Shown here: positions 1 through 6,898 of the stretch, one piece after another
How positions within the stretch are numbered: position 1 is the stretch's first letter
Layout of the letters: every line of letters begins with the position of its first letter
From: JANYIP01 sp031394045
GTDB taxonomy: Bacteria > Actinomycetota > Actinomycetes > Prado026
Reading direction: 5' to 3'
Length of the DNA: 21,072 bases
Assembly: GCA_031394045.1 (NCBI GenBank)
Contig: JANMWN010000068.1
Location: 1-21,072, forward strand
Program-made: the position numbers and the translations under genes
The notes under the pieces: generated by a model
The model's database searches: none
What the model saw: the letters and a program-made list of their open reading frames with translations, nothing else
Told to the model about the DNA's origin: nothing

Positions 1-96
1 CTGCCGGGCATCTACGTGCAGCTCGTGGTCGCGCTCACCCCCGACCAGGCCACCGACAAGCGCATCGAGCGCCGGACCGTATGGAAAGACGCCTGA
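1..96 (+). CDS. 3-oxoacid CoA-transferase subunit A, C-terminal fragment
   Basis: Only the last 31 codons of this gene are in the window, and it is open at the left edge. The reading frame ends in a TGA at 94-96. The tail contains LPGIYVQLVV and KRIERRTV, which resemble the usual C-terminus of the A (alpha) subunit of class I 3-oxoacid CoA-transferases (SCOT, PcaI and AtoD families). The TGA overlaps the ATG of the B subunit at 96 (TGATG), the usual arrangement for this two-subunit enzyme, so the identification rests on both tail and neighbour. The A and B chains together would move CoA from succinyl-CoA or another acyl-CoA onto a free acid. The specificity cannot be told from this fragment. 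Confidence 0.8.
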   Translation: MPGIYVQLVVALTPDQATDKRIERRTVWKDA

Positions 97-746
97 TGGC
101 TCTGAGCCGCGACGAGCTCGCCGCCCGGGTGGCGCTCGAGCTTGAGGACGGGCAGTACGTCAACCTCGGAATCGGGCTGCCGACACTCGTGCCCAACTTC
201 TTGCCCGACGGGGTGCATGTTGTCCTGCAGTCCGAGAACGGAATCCTCGGGGTCGGTCCGTACCCCACCGACGATGCCGTGGACCCTGACCTGATCAACG
301 CAGGCAAGGAGACCGTGACCGTCCTGCCAGGGGCGTCCTACTTCGACTCGGCGACGTCCTTCGCGATGATCCGCAGCGGCAAGGTCGACGCGGCGATCCT
401 CGGCGCGATGCAGGTGTCCGCCGCTGGCGACCTCGCGAACTGGATGATCCCCGGCAAGATGGTCAAGGGGATGGGCGGCGCGATGGACCTCGTCCACGGC
501 GCCAAGCGAGTCATCGTGATGATGGAGCACGTCGCGCGGGACGGCTCGCACAAGATTGTCCGCGAGTGCTCGCTGCCCTACACCGGGCGCGGTGTCGTGC
601 ATCGGATCATCACCGACCTGGCTGTCATCGACGTCACCAGCGATGGGCTGGTCCTGCGCGAGGTCGTCGACGGTGTAACCGTGGACGACGTGCGGGCGGC
701 GACCGAGCCCGAGATCGCCGTGGACCTCGTGCCAGTCGGGTCCTAG
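96..746 (+). CDS. 3-oxoacid CoA-transferase subunit B
   Basis: This 216-residue protein is a full-length beta subunit of a class I CoA-transferase (SCOT, PcaJ and AtoA families, typically 205-220 residues). The signature SENGILGVGP holds the active-site glutamate, here E47, which forms the glutamyl-CoA thioester intermediate. GIGLPTLVPNF near residue 30 and GKMVKGMGGAMDLV near residue 125 are also family hallmarks. An in-frame ATG at 81 would add five residues, but the ATG at 96 overlaps the stop of the A subunit as TGATG and gives the normal N-terminus, so I chose it. The enzyme probably transfers CoA to or from a short oxo-acid at the end of the pathway. The exact acid (acetoacetate, 3-oxoadipate or another) cannot be decided. 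Confidence 0.92.
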   Translation: MALSRDELAARVALELEDGQYVNLGIGLPTLVPNFLPDGVHVVLQSENGILGVGPYPTDDAVDPDLINAGKETVTVLPGASYFDSATSFAMIRSGKVDAAILGAMQVSAAGDLANWMIPGKMVKGMGGAMDLVHGAKRVIVMMEHVARDGSHKIVRECSLPYTGRGVVHRIITDLAVIDVTSDGLVLREVVDGVTVDDVRAATEPEIAVDLVPVGS

Positions 747-751
747 CCACT

Positions 752-1609
752 GTGGCGGGGGGCGACGACGCGTCAGCCTGGCACGGGTTCGAGCGTGCGC
801 TCCGGGTCGAGCGGGTCGGTGAGACGACCTTCGAGGGCCGATGCTGGCCTGGGCGAGGTGACCGGATCTTCGGCGGTCATGTGGCGGCTCACGCGGTCGT
901 GGTCGCCGCTACCCAGTCCGGGCGCAACCTTGTCCCGCTCTCGGTGCACGTCCATTTCCTGCGGGCTGGCGACGCCAACGCCCCGGTGCGGTACGAGGTG
1001 ATCGGCCTGCACTCCGGTCGCACGTTCGAGCACTGGCGGGTGGACGCGCTGCAGGGCGAGGCACTGATCGCGACCAACGTGGTCGTCCTGCACCTGGTCG
1101 AGGGCGGGCCGCGGCACGCCGTCGCTGACCCCGACCCCGAGTCGCCGGAGGAGCTGCCCCGGATCACCGACCAGCCGCGCGAGGGGACGAGCGGACAGAT
1201 CCGGGTCGGCTTCGACATGCGGCGCGGTCGCCACTGGACGCCGGGGGACGGCGACCGGGTCCCGTACCAGAGGCTCTGGCTCCGCTGCCTCGAAGCGCTG
1301 CCTGACGACCCGGTCCTGCGCGCCGCCGTGCTGGTCTGGTCCAGCGACCTCGAGCTCGTGTGGGCGGCCGACCAGCCCTATCTCGGCCGCATCAGGAAAC
1401 GGCAGGCGGCCAGCCTGGACCACGTCGTGCACCTGCATCACGCCATCGACCCTGGGCAGTGGTGGCTGTACGTGCAGGAGAGCCCGAGCGTCGAGCAGGG
1501 CCGCGCGTTCGTCCAGGGCCAGGTCTTCGTATCCGGACGGCTGGCAGCGTCCGTGAGCCAGGAGGCGCTGCTGCGTCTGGAGCTCGACGAGGACCCCTCG
1601 CACCAGTAG
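752..1609 (+). CDS. TesB-type acyl-CoA thioesterase
   Basis: The 285-residue product has the length and double-hotdog layout of TesB/ACOT8-family acyl-CoA thioesterases, which hydrolyse acyl-CoA to free acid and CoA. The first hotdog contains RIFGGHVAAHA and HSGRTFEHWRVDALQ. The second contains SLDHVVHLH, the ESPSVEQGRAFVQG stretch and SQEALLR. The Asp of SLDH, a Ser/Thr near ESPS and the Gln of SQEAL match the known Asp-Thr-Gln catalytic set of E. coli TesB. The open frame extends upstream into the CoA-transferase gene, but no family similarity exists there. The GTG at 752, five bases after the preceding stop, gives the right length. It probably recycles CoA or releases a dead-end acyl-CoA in the same pathway. 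Confidence 0.85.
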   Translation: MAGGDDASAWHGFERALRVERVGETTFEGRCWPGRGDRIFGGHVAAHAVVVAATQSGRNLVPLSVHVHFLRAGDANAPVRYEVIGLHSGRTFEHWRVDALQGEALIATNVVVLHLVEGGPRHAVADPDPESPEELPRITDQPREGTSGQIRVGFDMRRGRHWTPGDGDRVPYQRLWLRCLEALPDDPVLRAAVLVWSSDLELVWAADQPYLGRIRKRQAASLDHVVHLHHAIDPGQWWLYVQESPSVEQGRAFVQGQVFVSGRLAASVSQEALLRLELDEDPSHQ

Positions 1610-1616
1610 TAATTCG

Positions 1617-1630
1617 ACCAATCGGTTGGT
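1617..1630. promoter_or_regulatory. Palindromic operator site A
   Basis: ACCAATCGGTTGGT is an inverted repeat with 5-base arms (ACCAA/TTGGT) around TCGG. It lies between the thioesterase and the ligase. Its last base starts a good -10 hexamer, TAAAAT (1630-1635), so a bound protein would block the promoter. The CAA-4-TTG core has the same spacing as the KstR2 operator AnCAAGnnCTTGnT of the mycobacterial TetR family, but the flanking bases differ. Confidence 0.65.
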
Positions 1631-1635
1631 AAAAT
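1630..1635 (+). promoter_or_regulatory. Possible -10 element of ligase operon
   Basis: TAAAAT matches five of six bases of the sigma-70 type -10 consensus and stands out in this GC-rich DNA. The -35 position about 17 bases upstream (TAGTAA) is poor, which would fit a promoter that depends on an activator or has a weak -35. Transcription would begin near 1642, giving a leader of about 30 bases before the GTG at 1671. Confidence 0.4.
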
Positions 1636-1658
1636 CCGCGGACGTGTCCTCACCCCCC

Positions 1659-1663
1659 AGGAG
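1659..1663 (+). promoter_or_regulatory. Ribosome binding site deciding the ligase start
   Basis: AGGAG sits 7 bases before the GTG at 1671. This favours that start over the TTG at 1626, which lies inside the operator, and over the GTG at 1644, which has no such site. Confidence 0.7.
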
Positions 1664-1670
1664 CCGGCTC

Positions 1671-3224
1671 GTGGAATCGTTCAGCAAGTTCACCTCGGTG
1701 CCCGAGCTGATGCGCCACCGTGCTGAGCAGCAGCCGGACCGAGTGGCCGTCACGTTCGGCGGTACCGAGGTCACCTTCGCCGAGCTGGACGCCAGGGCGG
1801 GCTCGGTGCAGGCCTGGCTCGAGCAGCGCGGCACCCGCAAGGGCGACACGGTGGCCATCTTCATGACCAACTCGCTGGACTTCCTCTACGCCTGGCTGGG
1901 TGTCGCGCGTGCAGGCGCCGTCGGCGTCCCGGTCAACACCTCGTCGCTGGGGGAGGGGTTGCGATACACCCTGTGGCACTCGGACGCGGTCGGCATCATC
2001 GCGGACAAGGCCCTGCTCGGGCCGGTCGGCGACGTTGGCCCGATCGAGGCGATCGGCTGGTCGGTCTGCGCTGGCGGCGACCACCCAGGCAGCATCCCGT
2101 TCGCCAAGCTGCTCGACATGGCGCCCGCGCCGCAGGCGGTGCCACTCGTCGGCAGCGACCCGATGAACATCATCTACACCTCGGGCACGACCGGGATGCC
2201 CAAGGGTGTCGTCCTCAGCCACACGAGCTACGTCAACACCGGGGCGTACTTCGCCCAGCACCTGGGGCTGACGTCGGACGACGTGATGCACACCTGCCTC
2301 CCCCTCTTCCACTGCAACGCCCAGCAGACGACGTTCATGGCGGCCCTCCACCTGGGCGCCCGGATGGCGCTCGGCGGCAAGTTCTCGCTGAGCAACTTCT
2401 GGCGCTGGATCGACGAGAGCGGCGCCACGACCACCAGCCTGCTCGGCGCCATGCTGGCACTCATGGCGAAGACCCCGGAGGGTCCGCACGACGCCGACAA
2501 CACGCTGCGCTACATCATCGGGGCGCCGGTGCCGGAGGCGATCTACCGCCCGCTCGAGAAGCGTTTCGGCGTACGCATCGTCGAGGGGTACGGACTCACC
2601 GAGACCGGGACGATGGCCTGCATCAACCCGCCGGACGCGACCGAGCCGGGGACCATCGGGCTCCCTCTCGCGCACGACGAGCTGCGAGTCGTCGACGAGG
2701 ACGACAACGACGTGCCCGACGGCACGCCGGGCCAGATCATCACGCGCACCTTCATCGACGGCGCCTTCATGTCCGGCTACTACAAGGAGCCGGACAAGAC
2801 CGCGCAGGCGATGCAGGGCGGCTGGTTCCACACCGGGGACCAAGGCCTGCGCCGGCCGGACGGCTACTTCGTCTTCCTCGACCGGATGAAGGACACCATC
2901 CGTAGACGGGGAGAGAACATCAGCTCGTTCCTCATCGAGAAGGTCGTCGGCGAGCACCCCCAGGTCCAGGAGGTGGTCGCGGTCGGCGTCCCTTCCGAGC
3001 TCACCGAGGAGGACGTGAAGATCTTCTGCGTGCTGCAGCCAGGCGCGACCCTCACCGAGGCCGAGCTGAGCGACTGGGCCGGGCCCTTGCTGGGTGACTT
3101 CATGCGTCCCCGCTACATCGAGTTCCGTACCGCCTTCCCGCGCACCGAGACCGGTCGGGTGCAGAAGTTCGAGCTGCGCCGCGAGGGCGTGGGCGCCGCC
3201 TGGGACAGGGACGCGGTCGCCTGA
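1671..3224 (+). CDS. ATP-dependent acyl-CoA ligase (AMP-binding, CaiC/FadD-like)
   Basis: This 517-residue enzyme activates a carboxylic acid to its CoA thioester through an acyl-adenylate. The AMP-binding P-loop YTSGTTGMPKGV starts at Y169, the adenine-binding motif GYGLTETG is at about 306, and the C-terminal domain carries DRMKDTIRRRGENIS. The catalytic lysine is K499 in TGRVQKFELR. The pattern around these motifs most resembles carnitine/crotonobetaine-CoA ligase-like (CaiC-like) and other short acid ligases of actinobacteria, but the substrate is not predictable. The GTG at 1671 is chosen because of AGGAG at 1659-1663. It is the first gene of a block with operator A in front, and its stop overlaps the next start (TGATG). 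It probably makes the CoA ester that enters the beta-oxidation-like steps. Confidence 0.92.
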   Translation: MESFSKFTSVPELMRHRAEQQPDRVAVTFGGTEVTFAELDARAGSVQAWLEQRGTRKGDTVAIFMTNSLDFLYAWLGVARAGAVGVPVNTSSLGEGLRYTLWHSDAVGIIADKALLGPVGDVGPIEAIGWSVCAGGDHPGSIPFAKLLDMAPAPQAVPLVGSDPMNIIYTSGTTGMPKGVVLSHTSYVNTGAYFAQHLGLTSDDVMHTCLPLFHCNAQQTTFMAALHLGARMALGGKFSLSNFWRWIDESGATTTSLLGAMLALMAKTPEGPHDADNTLRYIIGAPVPEAIYRPLEKRFGVRIVEGYGLTETGTMACINPPDATEPGTIGLPLAHDELRVVDEDDNDVPDGTPGQIITRTFIDGAFMSGYYKEPDKTAQAMQGGWFHTGDQGLRRPDGYFVFLDRMKDTIRRRGENISSFLIEKVVGEHPQVQEVVAVGVPSELTEEDVKIFCVLQPGATLTEAELSDWAGPLLGDFMRPRYIEFRTAFPRTETGRVQKFELRREGVGAAWDRDAVA

Positions 3225-4168
3225 TGCCGGCTTCCTACGACGAGCTGCCCGCTTACGACCAGCTGCCCGTCCACCCGGTCCTGGGCCTGCCGCACGCCTG
3301 GGGCGTGCTCGACCCCGATGTCGGAAGCCTCGCGCTCGCGACGCCGGCCGCGGTGGCCGCCGCCGCCGCGCTGGTCACCGAGGGCGAGCAGATCCCGCTC
3401 AACGTCTCGCTCGGCCTCATCTCGCCGCCGCTGTTCGGGCGTGCTGCCCTGCGCCATTCGGTGCACGCCGACGACCGCAACACCTTCGAGGACGTCCTGG
3501 ACTCGTTCAACCCGCAGGCCGGGTCCCAGTGGGACGGCTTCCGGCACGTTCGCGCGCGCGAGTTCGGCTTCTTCGGCGGGGTCGAGGACATCGCGCCCGA
3601 GGACACCGAGACGCTCAGCATCGAGCACCTCGCCCGCCGCGGCGTCGCCGCCCGCGGCGTGCTGCTCGACATCGCGGCCTGGTTCGAGCACACGGCTCGG
3701 GCTTGGGACCCGTTCGCCGGTGACCTGGTCGAGGCACAGGTACTTGCCGACGTGGCCGAGCACCAGGGGGTCCAGCTCCGCGCGGGGGACGTCCTCTGCG
3801 TACGACTCGGGTGGGTGGCCGCCTACCGCTCGCTCGACCCGTCGCAGCGGTCCGACGAGCGGCTCTCCCGCCGGTTCTCCGGGCTGCGCTCGAACGAGGA
3901 CACGGCCCGGTTCCTCTGGGACCACCACGTCGCGGCCGTGTGCACCGACAACCCGGCGATCGAGAGTGCGCCCGGCAACCGCGAGGACGGCTCCCTGCAC
4001 CGGCGGCTGCTCCCGCTGCTCGGGATCGTGATGGGTGAGCTGCTCGACCTAGACCGGCTCGCTGCTCGCTGCACGGCCCTGCGCCGGCACGAGTTCCTGT
4101 TCGTGGCCGCACCGTTGCCCGTACCGGGCGGCCTCAGCTCACCAGCGAATGCGATGGCCCTCCTATGA
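3224..4168 (+). CDS. Cyclase-family metal hydrolase (kynurenine formamidase-like)
   Basis: The 314-residue protein belongs to the cyclase family (PF04199), which includes metal-dependent kynurenine formamidases, isatin hydrolases and many uncharacterised amide or lactone hydrolases. The core motif is NPQAGSQWDGFRHV, with D104 and H108 at the HxGTxxDxxxH positions. The first His of the classic motif is Gln98 here. The C-terminal CTDNPAIES and LHRRLLPLLGIVMGELLDLD are typical of the longer members of about 300 residues. In this context it may open a lactone or cyclic amide formed after Baeyer-Villiger-type oxygenation by the LLM enzyme; that role is inference. It overlaps both the ligase stop and the MaoC start, so it is co-translated with them. 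Confidence 0.85.
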   Translation: MPASYDELPAYDQLPVHPVLGLPHAWGVLDPDVGSLALATPAAVAAAAALVTEGEQIPLNVSLGLISPPLFGRAALRHSVHADDRNTFEDVLDSFNPQAGSQWDGFRHVRAREFGFFGGVEDIAPEDTETLSIEHLARRGVAARGVLLDIAAWFEHTARAWDPFAGDLVEAQVLADVAEHQGVQLRAGDVLCVRLGWVAAYRSLDPSQRSDERLSRRFSGLRSNEDTARFLWDHHVAAVCTDNPAIESAPGNREDGSLHRRLLPLLGIVMGELLDLDRLAARCTALRRHEFLFVAAPLPVPGGLSSPANAMALL

Positions 4169-4671
4169 CCGAACCTGCGTTGCCCCCAGCCGAGCTGCCC
4201 GTACCGCTGGTACCCGATGCACTGGCCCGCTGCTACTTCGAGGACATGCCGGTTGGTACCCGTTGGGTGTCCCAGCGCCGGACCCTCACCGAGGCCGACG
4301 TGGTCGCGTTCGCGGGGATCTCCGGCGACTTCAACCCGCTGCACACGGACGAGGTCTTTGCCGCGGCCGGTCCGTTCGGCCGCCGCGTGGTGCACGGGCT
4401 GCTGATCCTGGCGGTCGCCACCGGCCTGCGGCAGCAGATGGGGGTCTTCTTCGGCGTCGTGCGGGCGTTCGCGGAGATCCGCTCCTGGACGTTCAAGCGA
4501 CCGGTGTTCATCGGCGACACCATCACCGTGGTGACCACGGTCGTCGAGGCCCGGCCCACGTCCCGACCGGGGCAGGGCGTCGTCGACCAGCGCGTGGACG
4601 TGGTCAACCAGGACGGCGAGATCGTCCAGACCGGCGTCTTCGTCACCCTGATCGCGACGAGGCCGGCATGA
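4165..4671 (+). CDS. MaoC-family (R)-specific enoyl-CoA hydratase
   Basis: This 168-residue hotdog-fold protein carries the hydratase-2 motif FAGISGDFNPLHTDE, with D55 and H60 as the catalytic Asp-His pair, followed by RRVVHGLLILAVATG. Such enzymes add water to trans-2-enoyl-CoA to give (R)-3-hydroxyacyl-CoA. The N-terminal YFEDMPVGTRW is also typical. It overlaps the gene before it by ATGA and the gene after it in the same way. It would supply the hydroxyacyl-CoA for the SDR two genes downstream. Two crotonase-fold proteins occur elsewhere in the window, so hydration of different intermediates may be shared between folds. Confidence 0.9.
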   Translation: MTEPALPPAELPVPLVPDALARCYFEDMPVGTRWVSQRRTLTEADVVAFAGISGDFNPLHTDEVFAAAGPFGRRVVHGLLILAVATGLRQQMGVFFGVVRAFAEIRSWTFKRPVFIGDTITVVTTVVEARPTSRPGQGVVDQRVDVVNQDGEIVQTGVFVTLIATRPA

Positions 4672-5030
4672 GCACGCTCGTACGGCAGGCGCCGTGCCCC
4701 GATCTCTCGGCCATCGGTGGCCAGCTACGTGCGGCCTTCGAGAGCACCCGTGCGGCCCTGGCCGCCGAGGACTCGGTGGTCATCATCGTGCGGTCGTCGG
4801 ACCTGCTCGGTCAGGGCACACTCGAGGATGCCGCCGTCGCCAGCGGTCTGCTCGGCCTGATGAGGGCCGTCGTCTTCGAGGGGGGTGCCAAGGGGTGGTG
4901 CGTCAACGTCGTCGCCACAGCCACTGGCGAGGACCCTCCGGCGGAGGTGCTGGCCGCGCTCAGCCTGCCGGGCATCACCGGCCAGGTGCTCAACCTCAAC
5001 ACCGCGGCAGTCGGGAAGGTCGTGCCATGA
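4668..5030 (+). CDS. Short SDR-like protein lacking catalytic residues
   Basis: The product has only 120 residues, compared with about 250 for a normal short-chain dehydrogenase. Its residues 35-115 can be laid along the C-terminal half of an SDR. VVIIVRSSDLLGQG matches the beta-5/serine region, the AxxGLLGLMRA helix follows, CVNVVA matches the RVNAVAPG strand, and ITGQVLNLN matches the terminal TGQxLxVDGG. The catalytic Tyr and Lys positions are D54 and A58, and there is no TGxxxGxG cofactor motif. It has its own ATGA overlap with the MaoC gene and overlaps the full SDR at 5027, so it is positioned for one-to-one expression with that enzyme. I infer a non-catalytic partner subunit. No SDR N-terminus is found in any frame upstream, so a frameshift is unlikely. 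Confidence 0.7.
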   Translation: MSTLVRQAPCPDLSAIGGQLRAAFESTRAALAAEDSVVIIVRSSDLLGQGTLEDAAVASGLLGLMRAVVFEGGAKGWCVNVVATATGEDPPAEVLAALSLPGITGQVLNLNTAAVGKVVP

Positions 5031-5752
5031 CCGCGCAGCTCGCTGTGATCACGGGGGCCGCAGGCGGCCTCGGCGTTCCGATCTCCAGGTACCTCGGCCA
5101 GGCCGGGCATGCCCTCCTGCTCGTCGACATGAGCCCCGCCGTCGACGACCTGGCCGTCGAGCTCCGGGCGGAAGGCATCGACGCCCGTTCCTGCGTCGCG
5201 GACCTGTCGACCGACACAGGCGTCTCGTCCGTCGCCGACGCGGTCCGGGCCAGCGCGGTGCCGCTGCACACGCTCGTGAACAACGCGGGCATCACGCGGG
5301 ACGCCAGGGTGCAGAAGATGACGATCGAGCAGTTCGACCAGGTCATCGAGGTCAACCTGATCGCGGCCATGCGGCTCACGCTCGGGCTCGAGGAACTCTT
5401 CGTCGAGGGCTCGTCGGTCATCTGCATGAGCTCGCGGGCGGCACTGGGCAACTTCGGCCAGGCGAACTACGTGACCTCGAAGTCGGCGCTGATCGGCTTC
5501 ACCCGTGCGCTCGCGCAGCGCTGGGCCCCGCGGGTCCGCGCGAACGCCGTCGCGCCGGGTCTGGTGGACACCCCGATGACCCGGGCGATGCCCGAAGAGG
5601 TGCTGGCCGGGCTGGTGGCCAAGGTGCCGGCTCGGCGGATCGGCACGTCGGAGGACATCGCCGCAGCAGTGGAGTTCCTGGCGAGCGACCGGGCCTCGTA
5701 CGTGACAGGGCAGGTCCTCGTGGTCTGCGGTGGCCGTAGCGTAGCGCCGTGA
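5027..5752 (+). CDS. SDR-family 3-hydroxyacyl-CoA dehydrogenase / 3-oxoacyl reductase
   Basis: This complete 241-residue classical SDR has the cofactor motif TGAAGGLG at residues 9-16, NNAG near 86, a catalytic serine in the CMSSRA stretch, and the catalytic pair Y148 and K152 in NYVTSKSALIGF. The C-terminal APGLVDTPM and YVTGQVLVVCGG are FabG-like. It would interconvert a 3-hydroxyacyl-CoA and 3-oxoacyl-CoA with NAD(P). Position in the operon after MaoC and the SDR-like partner supports this. The second cofactor strand begins LLVDMSP; an Asp there often indicates NAD preference, though I cannot be sure. Its stop overlaps a possible GTG of the next gene, in an unusual hairpin repeat. Confidence 0.92.
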   Translation: MTAQLAVITGAAGGLGVPISRYLGQAGHALLLVDMSPAVDDLAVELRAEGIDARSCVADLSTDTGVSSVADAVRASAVPLHTLVNNAGITRDARVQKMTIEQFDQVIEVNLIAAMRLTLGLEELFVEGSSVICMSSRAALGNFGQANYVTSKSALIGFTRALAQRWAPRVRANAVAPGLVDTPMTRAMPEEVLAGLVAKVPARRIGTSEDIAAAVEFLASDRASYVTGQVLVVCGGRSVAP

Positions 5753-5781
5753 GGCGCGTGGGGGAGAGCGCCGTGAGGCGC
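5743..5781 (+). repeat. Two copies of a 15-base hairpin-forming repeat
   Basis: AGCGCCGTGAGGCGC occurs at 5743-5757 and again at 5767-5781, exactly 24 bases apart. Each copy can fold as GCGCC-GUGA-GGCGC, a 5-base-pair stem with a GNRA-type tetraloop. The first loop holds the SDR stop, the second holds the likely start of the MDR gene, and the ribosome binding site lies between them. Confidence 0.7.
5760..5766 (+). promoter_or_regulatory. Ribosome binding site deciding the MDR start
   Basis: GGGGGAG ends 6 bases before the GTG at 5773. This favours that start over the overlapping GTG at 5749. Confidence 0.55.
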
Positions 5782-6789
5782 AACCGCCAGGTGGTCCTCA
5801 CGTCGAGGCCGGCTGGCATCCCGACGGCGGAGAACTTCGCGATCACCGATGCCGTCGTGGCCGTGCCGGGCCCCGGTCAGGTCCTTGTCCGCAACGAGTT
5901 CCTCTCCGTCGATCCGGCGATGCGGGGCTGGGTGAGCGCCGTCGCGAACTACTCGGCTCCGGTCGGTGTCGGCGAGGTGATGCGGTCGAACGCCGCCGGC
6001 ACCGTCGTGGCGTCGGGCGTTGCGGCGTACCCGGTCGGCGCGAGGGTCACCGGGATGTTCGGCTGGCAGGAGTACGCGCTGGTCGAGGCCGGCCAGGTGT
6101 CCCGTCGCGTCGTCGAGGACGACCTCCCCCTGTCGCTGAGCCTGGGCCTCCTGGGGCTGAACGGGGCCACCGCCTGGCTGGCGCTGTCCGAGATCGGCCG
6201 CCCCGCTGCCCGGGAGACGGTCGTGGTCTCGACGGCAGCCGGTTCGGTGGGGTCGGCCGTCGGACAGCTGGCCCGGATGGCCGGCGCCCGTACCGTGGGG
6301 ATTTCCGGCGGGGCCGCCAAGACCGACCTTTGCACCCAGGTGTTCGGCTACGACGCGGCCGTGGACTACCGGTCGCCCTCCTTTGCGGCCGACCTCGCGG
6401 CTGCCTGCCCCGACGGCGTCGACGTGTACTTCGACAACACGTCTGGGGCGATCAGCGACGCGGTTCTCACGCACCTGAACCGCCGGGCACGGATCGTCGT
6501 CTGCGGCACGGCGTCGGTCTCCTCGTGGGACCCGTGGCCCTCCGGTCCTCGGGTCGACCGTCATCTGCTGACCAAGGCGGCCCGGATGGAGGGCTTCCTG
6601 TTCTTCGACCACGAGCACCGGCTGGAGGAGGCCGTCGCCCACCTGGCGCCGCTGGTGCGCTCCGGTGAGCTGCGCTACCTCGAGGACGTGCTGGACGGGC
6701 TTGAGCGGGCGCCGGACGCGATCGCCGGGCTGTACCGCGGCGACAACCTCGGCAAGCGGGTGATCCGGCTGTCCCTGGAGCCCGCATGA
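5773..6789 (+). CDS. MDR-family NADP-dependent oxidoreductase (CurA/LTB4DH-like)
   Basis: The 338-residue product is a zinc-free medium-chain reductase related to leukotriene B4 dehydrogenase/prostaglandin reductase and curcumin reductase CurA, which reduce the double bond of enones with NADPH. The N-terminus RNRQVVLTSRPAG and FLSVDPAMRGWV are family hallmarks. The cofactor motif is AAGSVGSAVGQLA near residue 155, and VDVYFDNTSGAISDAVL follows. There is no cysteine-rich structural zinc lobe. The start could be the GTG at 5749, but the GTG at 5773 has GGGGGAG in front and fits the usual N-terminus. It closes the ligase operon. In the pathway it could saturate an alpha,beta-unsaturated ketone or enoyl intermediate (inference). 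Confidence 0.88.
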   Translation: MRRNRQVVLTSRPAGIPTAENFAITDAVVAVPGPGQVLVRNEFLSVDPAMRGWVSAVANYSAPVGVGEVMRSNAAGTVVASGVAAYPVGARVTGMFGWQEYALVEAGQVSRRVVEDDLPLSLSLGLLGLNGATAWLALSEIGRPAARETVVVSTAAGSVGSAVGQLARMAGARTVGISGGAAKTDLCTQVFGYDAAVDYRSPSFAADLAAACPDGVDVYFDNTSGAISDAVLTHLNRRARIVVCGTASVSSWDPWPSGPRVDRHLLTKAARMEGFLFFDHEHRLEEAVAHLAPLVRSGELRYLEDVLDGLERAPDAIAGLYRGDNLGKRVIRLSLEPA

Positions 6790-6856
6790 GCGGTTCGCCC
6801 GGCCGGCCGGATCCTTGCCGCCGTCGCTGTCTGATGCAATGATGACCGCCTGTCAC

Positions 6857-6874
6857 CTACCAAGCGGTTGGTAG
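6857..6874. promoter_or_regulatory. Palindromic operator site B
   Basis: CTACCAAGCGGTTGGTAG is the strongest palindrome in the window, with perfect 7-base arms around GCGG. It lies 24 bases before the flavin reductase start. A possible weak promoter brackets it (CTGTCA at 6850-6855 and TAGCAG at 6872-6877, 16-base spacer), which would put the site in the spacer as at site A. An alternative TTGCCG at 6815-6820 lies further upstream. Confidence 0.7.
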
Positions 6875-6898
6875 CAGAGTGGTTACCGAGGAGGCGAC

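Noticed and set aside
1626..1670. TTG at 1626 or GTG at 1644 as the ligase start
   Set aside because: TTG 1626 is inside operator A and at the -10 element, and neither has a ribosome site. GTG 1671 has AGGAG 7 bases upstream.
1650..2957. A 435-codon minus-strand frame opposite the acyl-CoA ligase
   Set aside because: It is a shadow of the ligase gene, with low-complexity Arg/Val/Asp/His-rich translation and no ribosome binding site.
4149..4667. The possibility that the short SDR-like protein is a frameshifted remnant of a full SDR
   Set aside because: All frames upstream are occupied by the intact MaoC and cyclase genes, and no Rossmann TGxxxGxG motif occurs before 4668. The protein has its own ATGA-coupled start.
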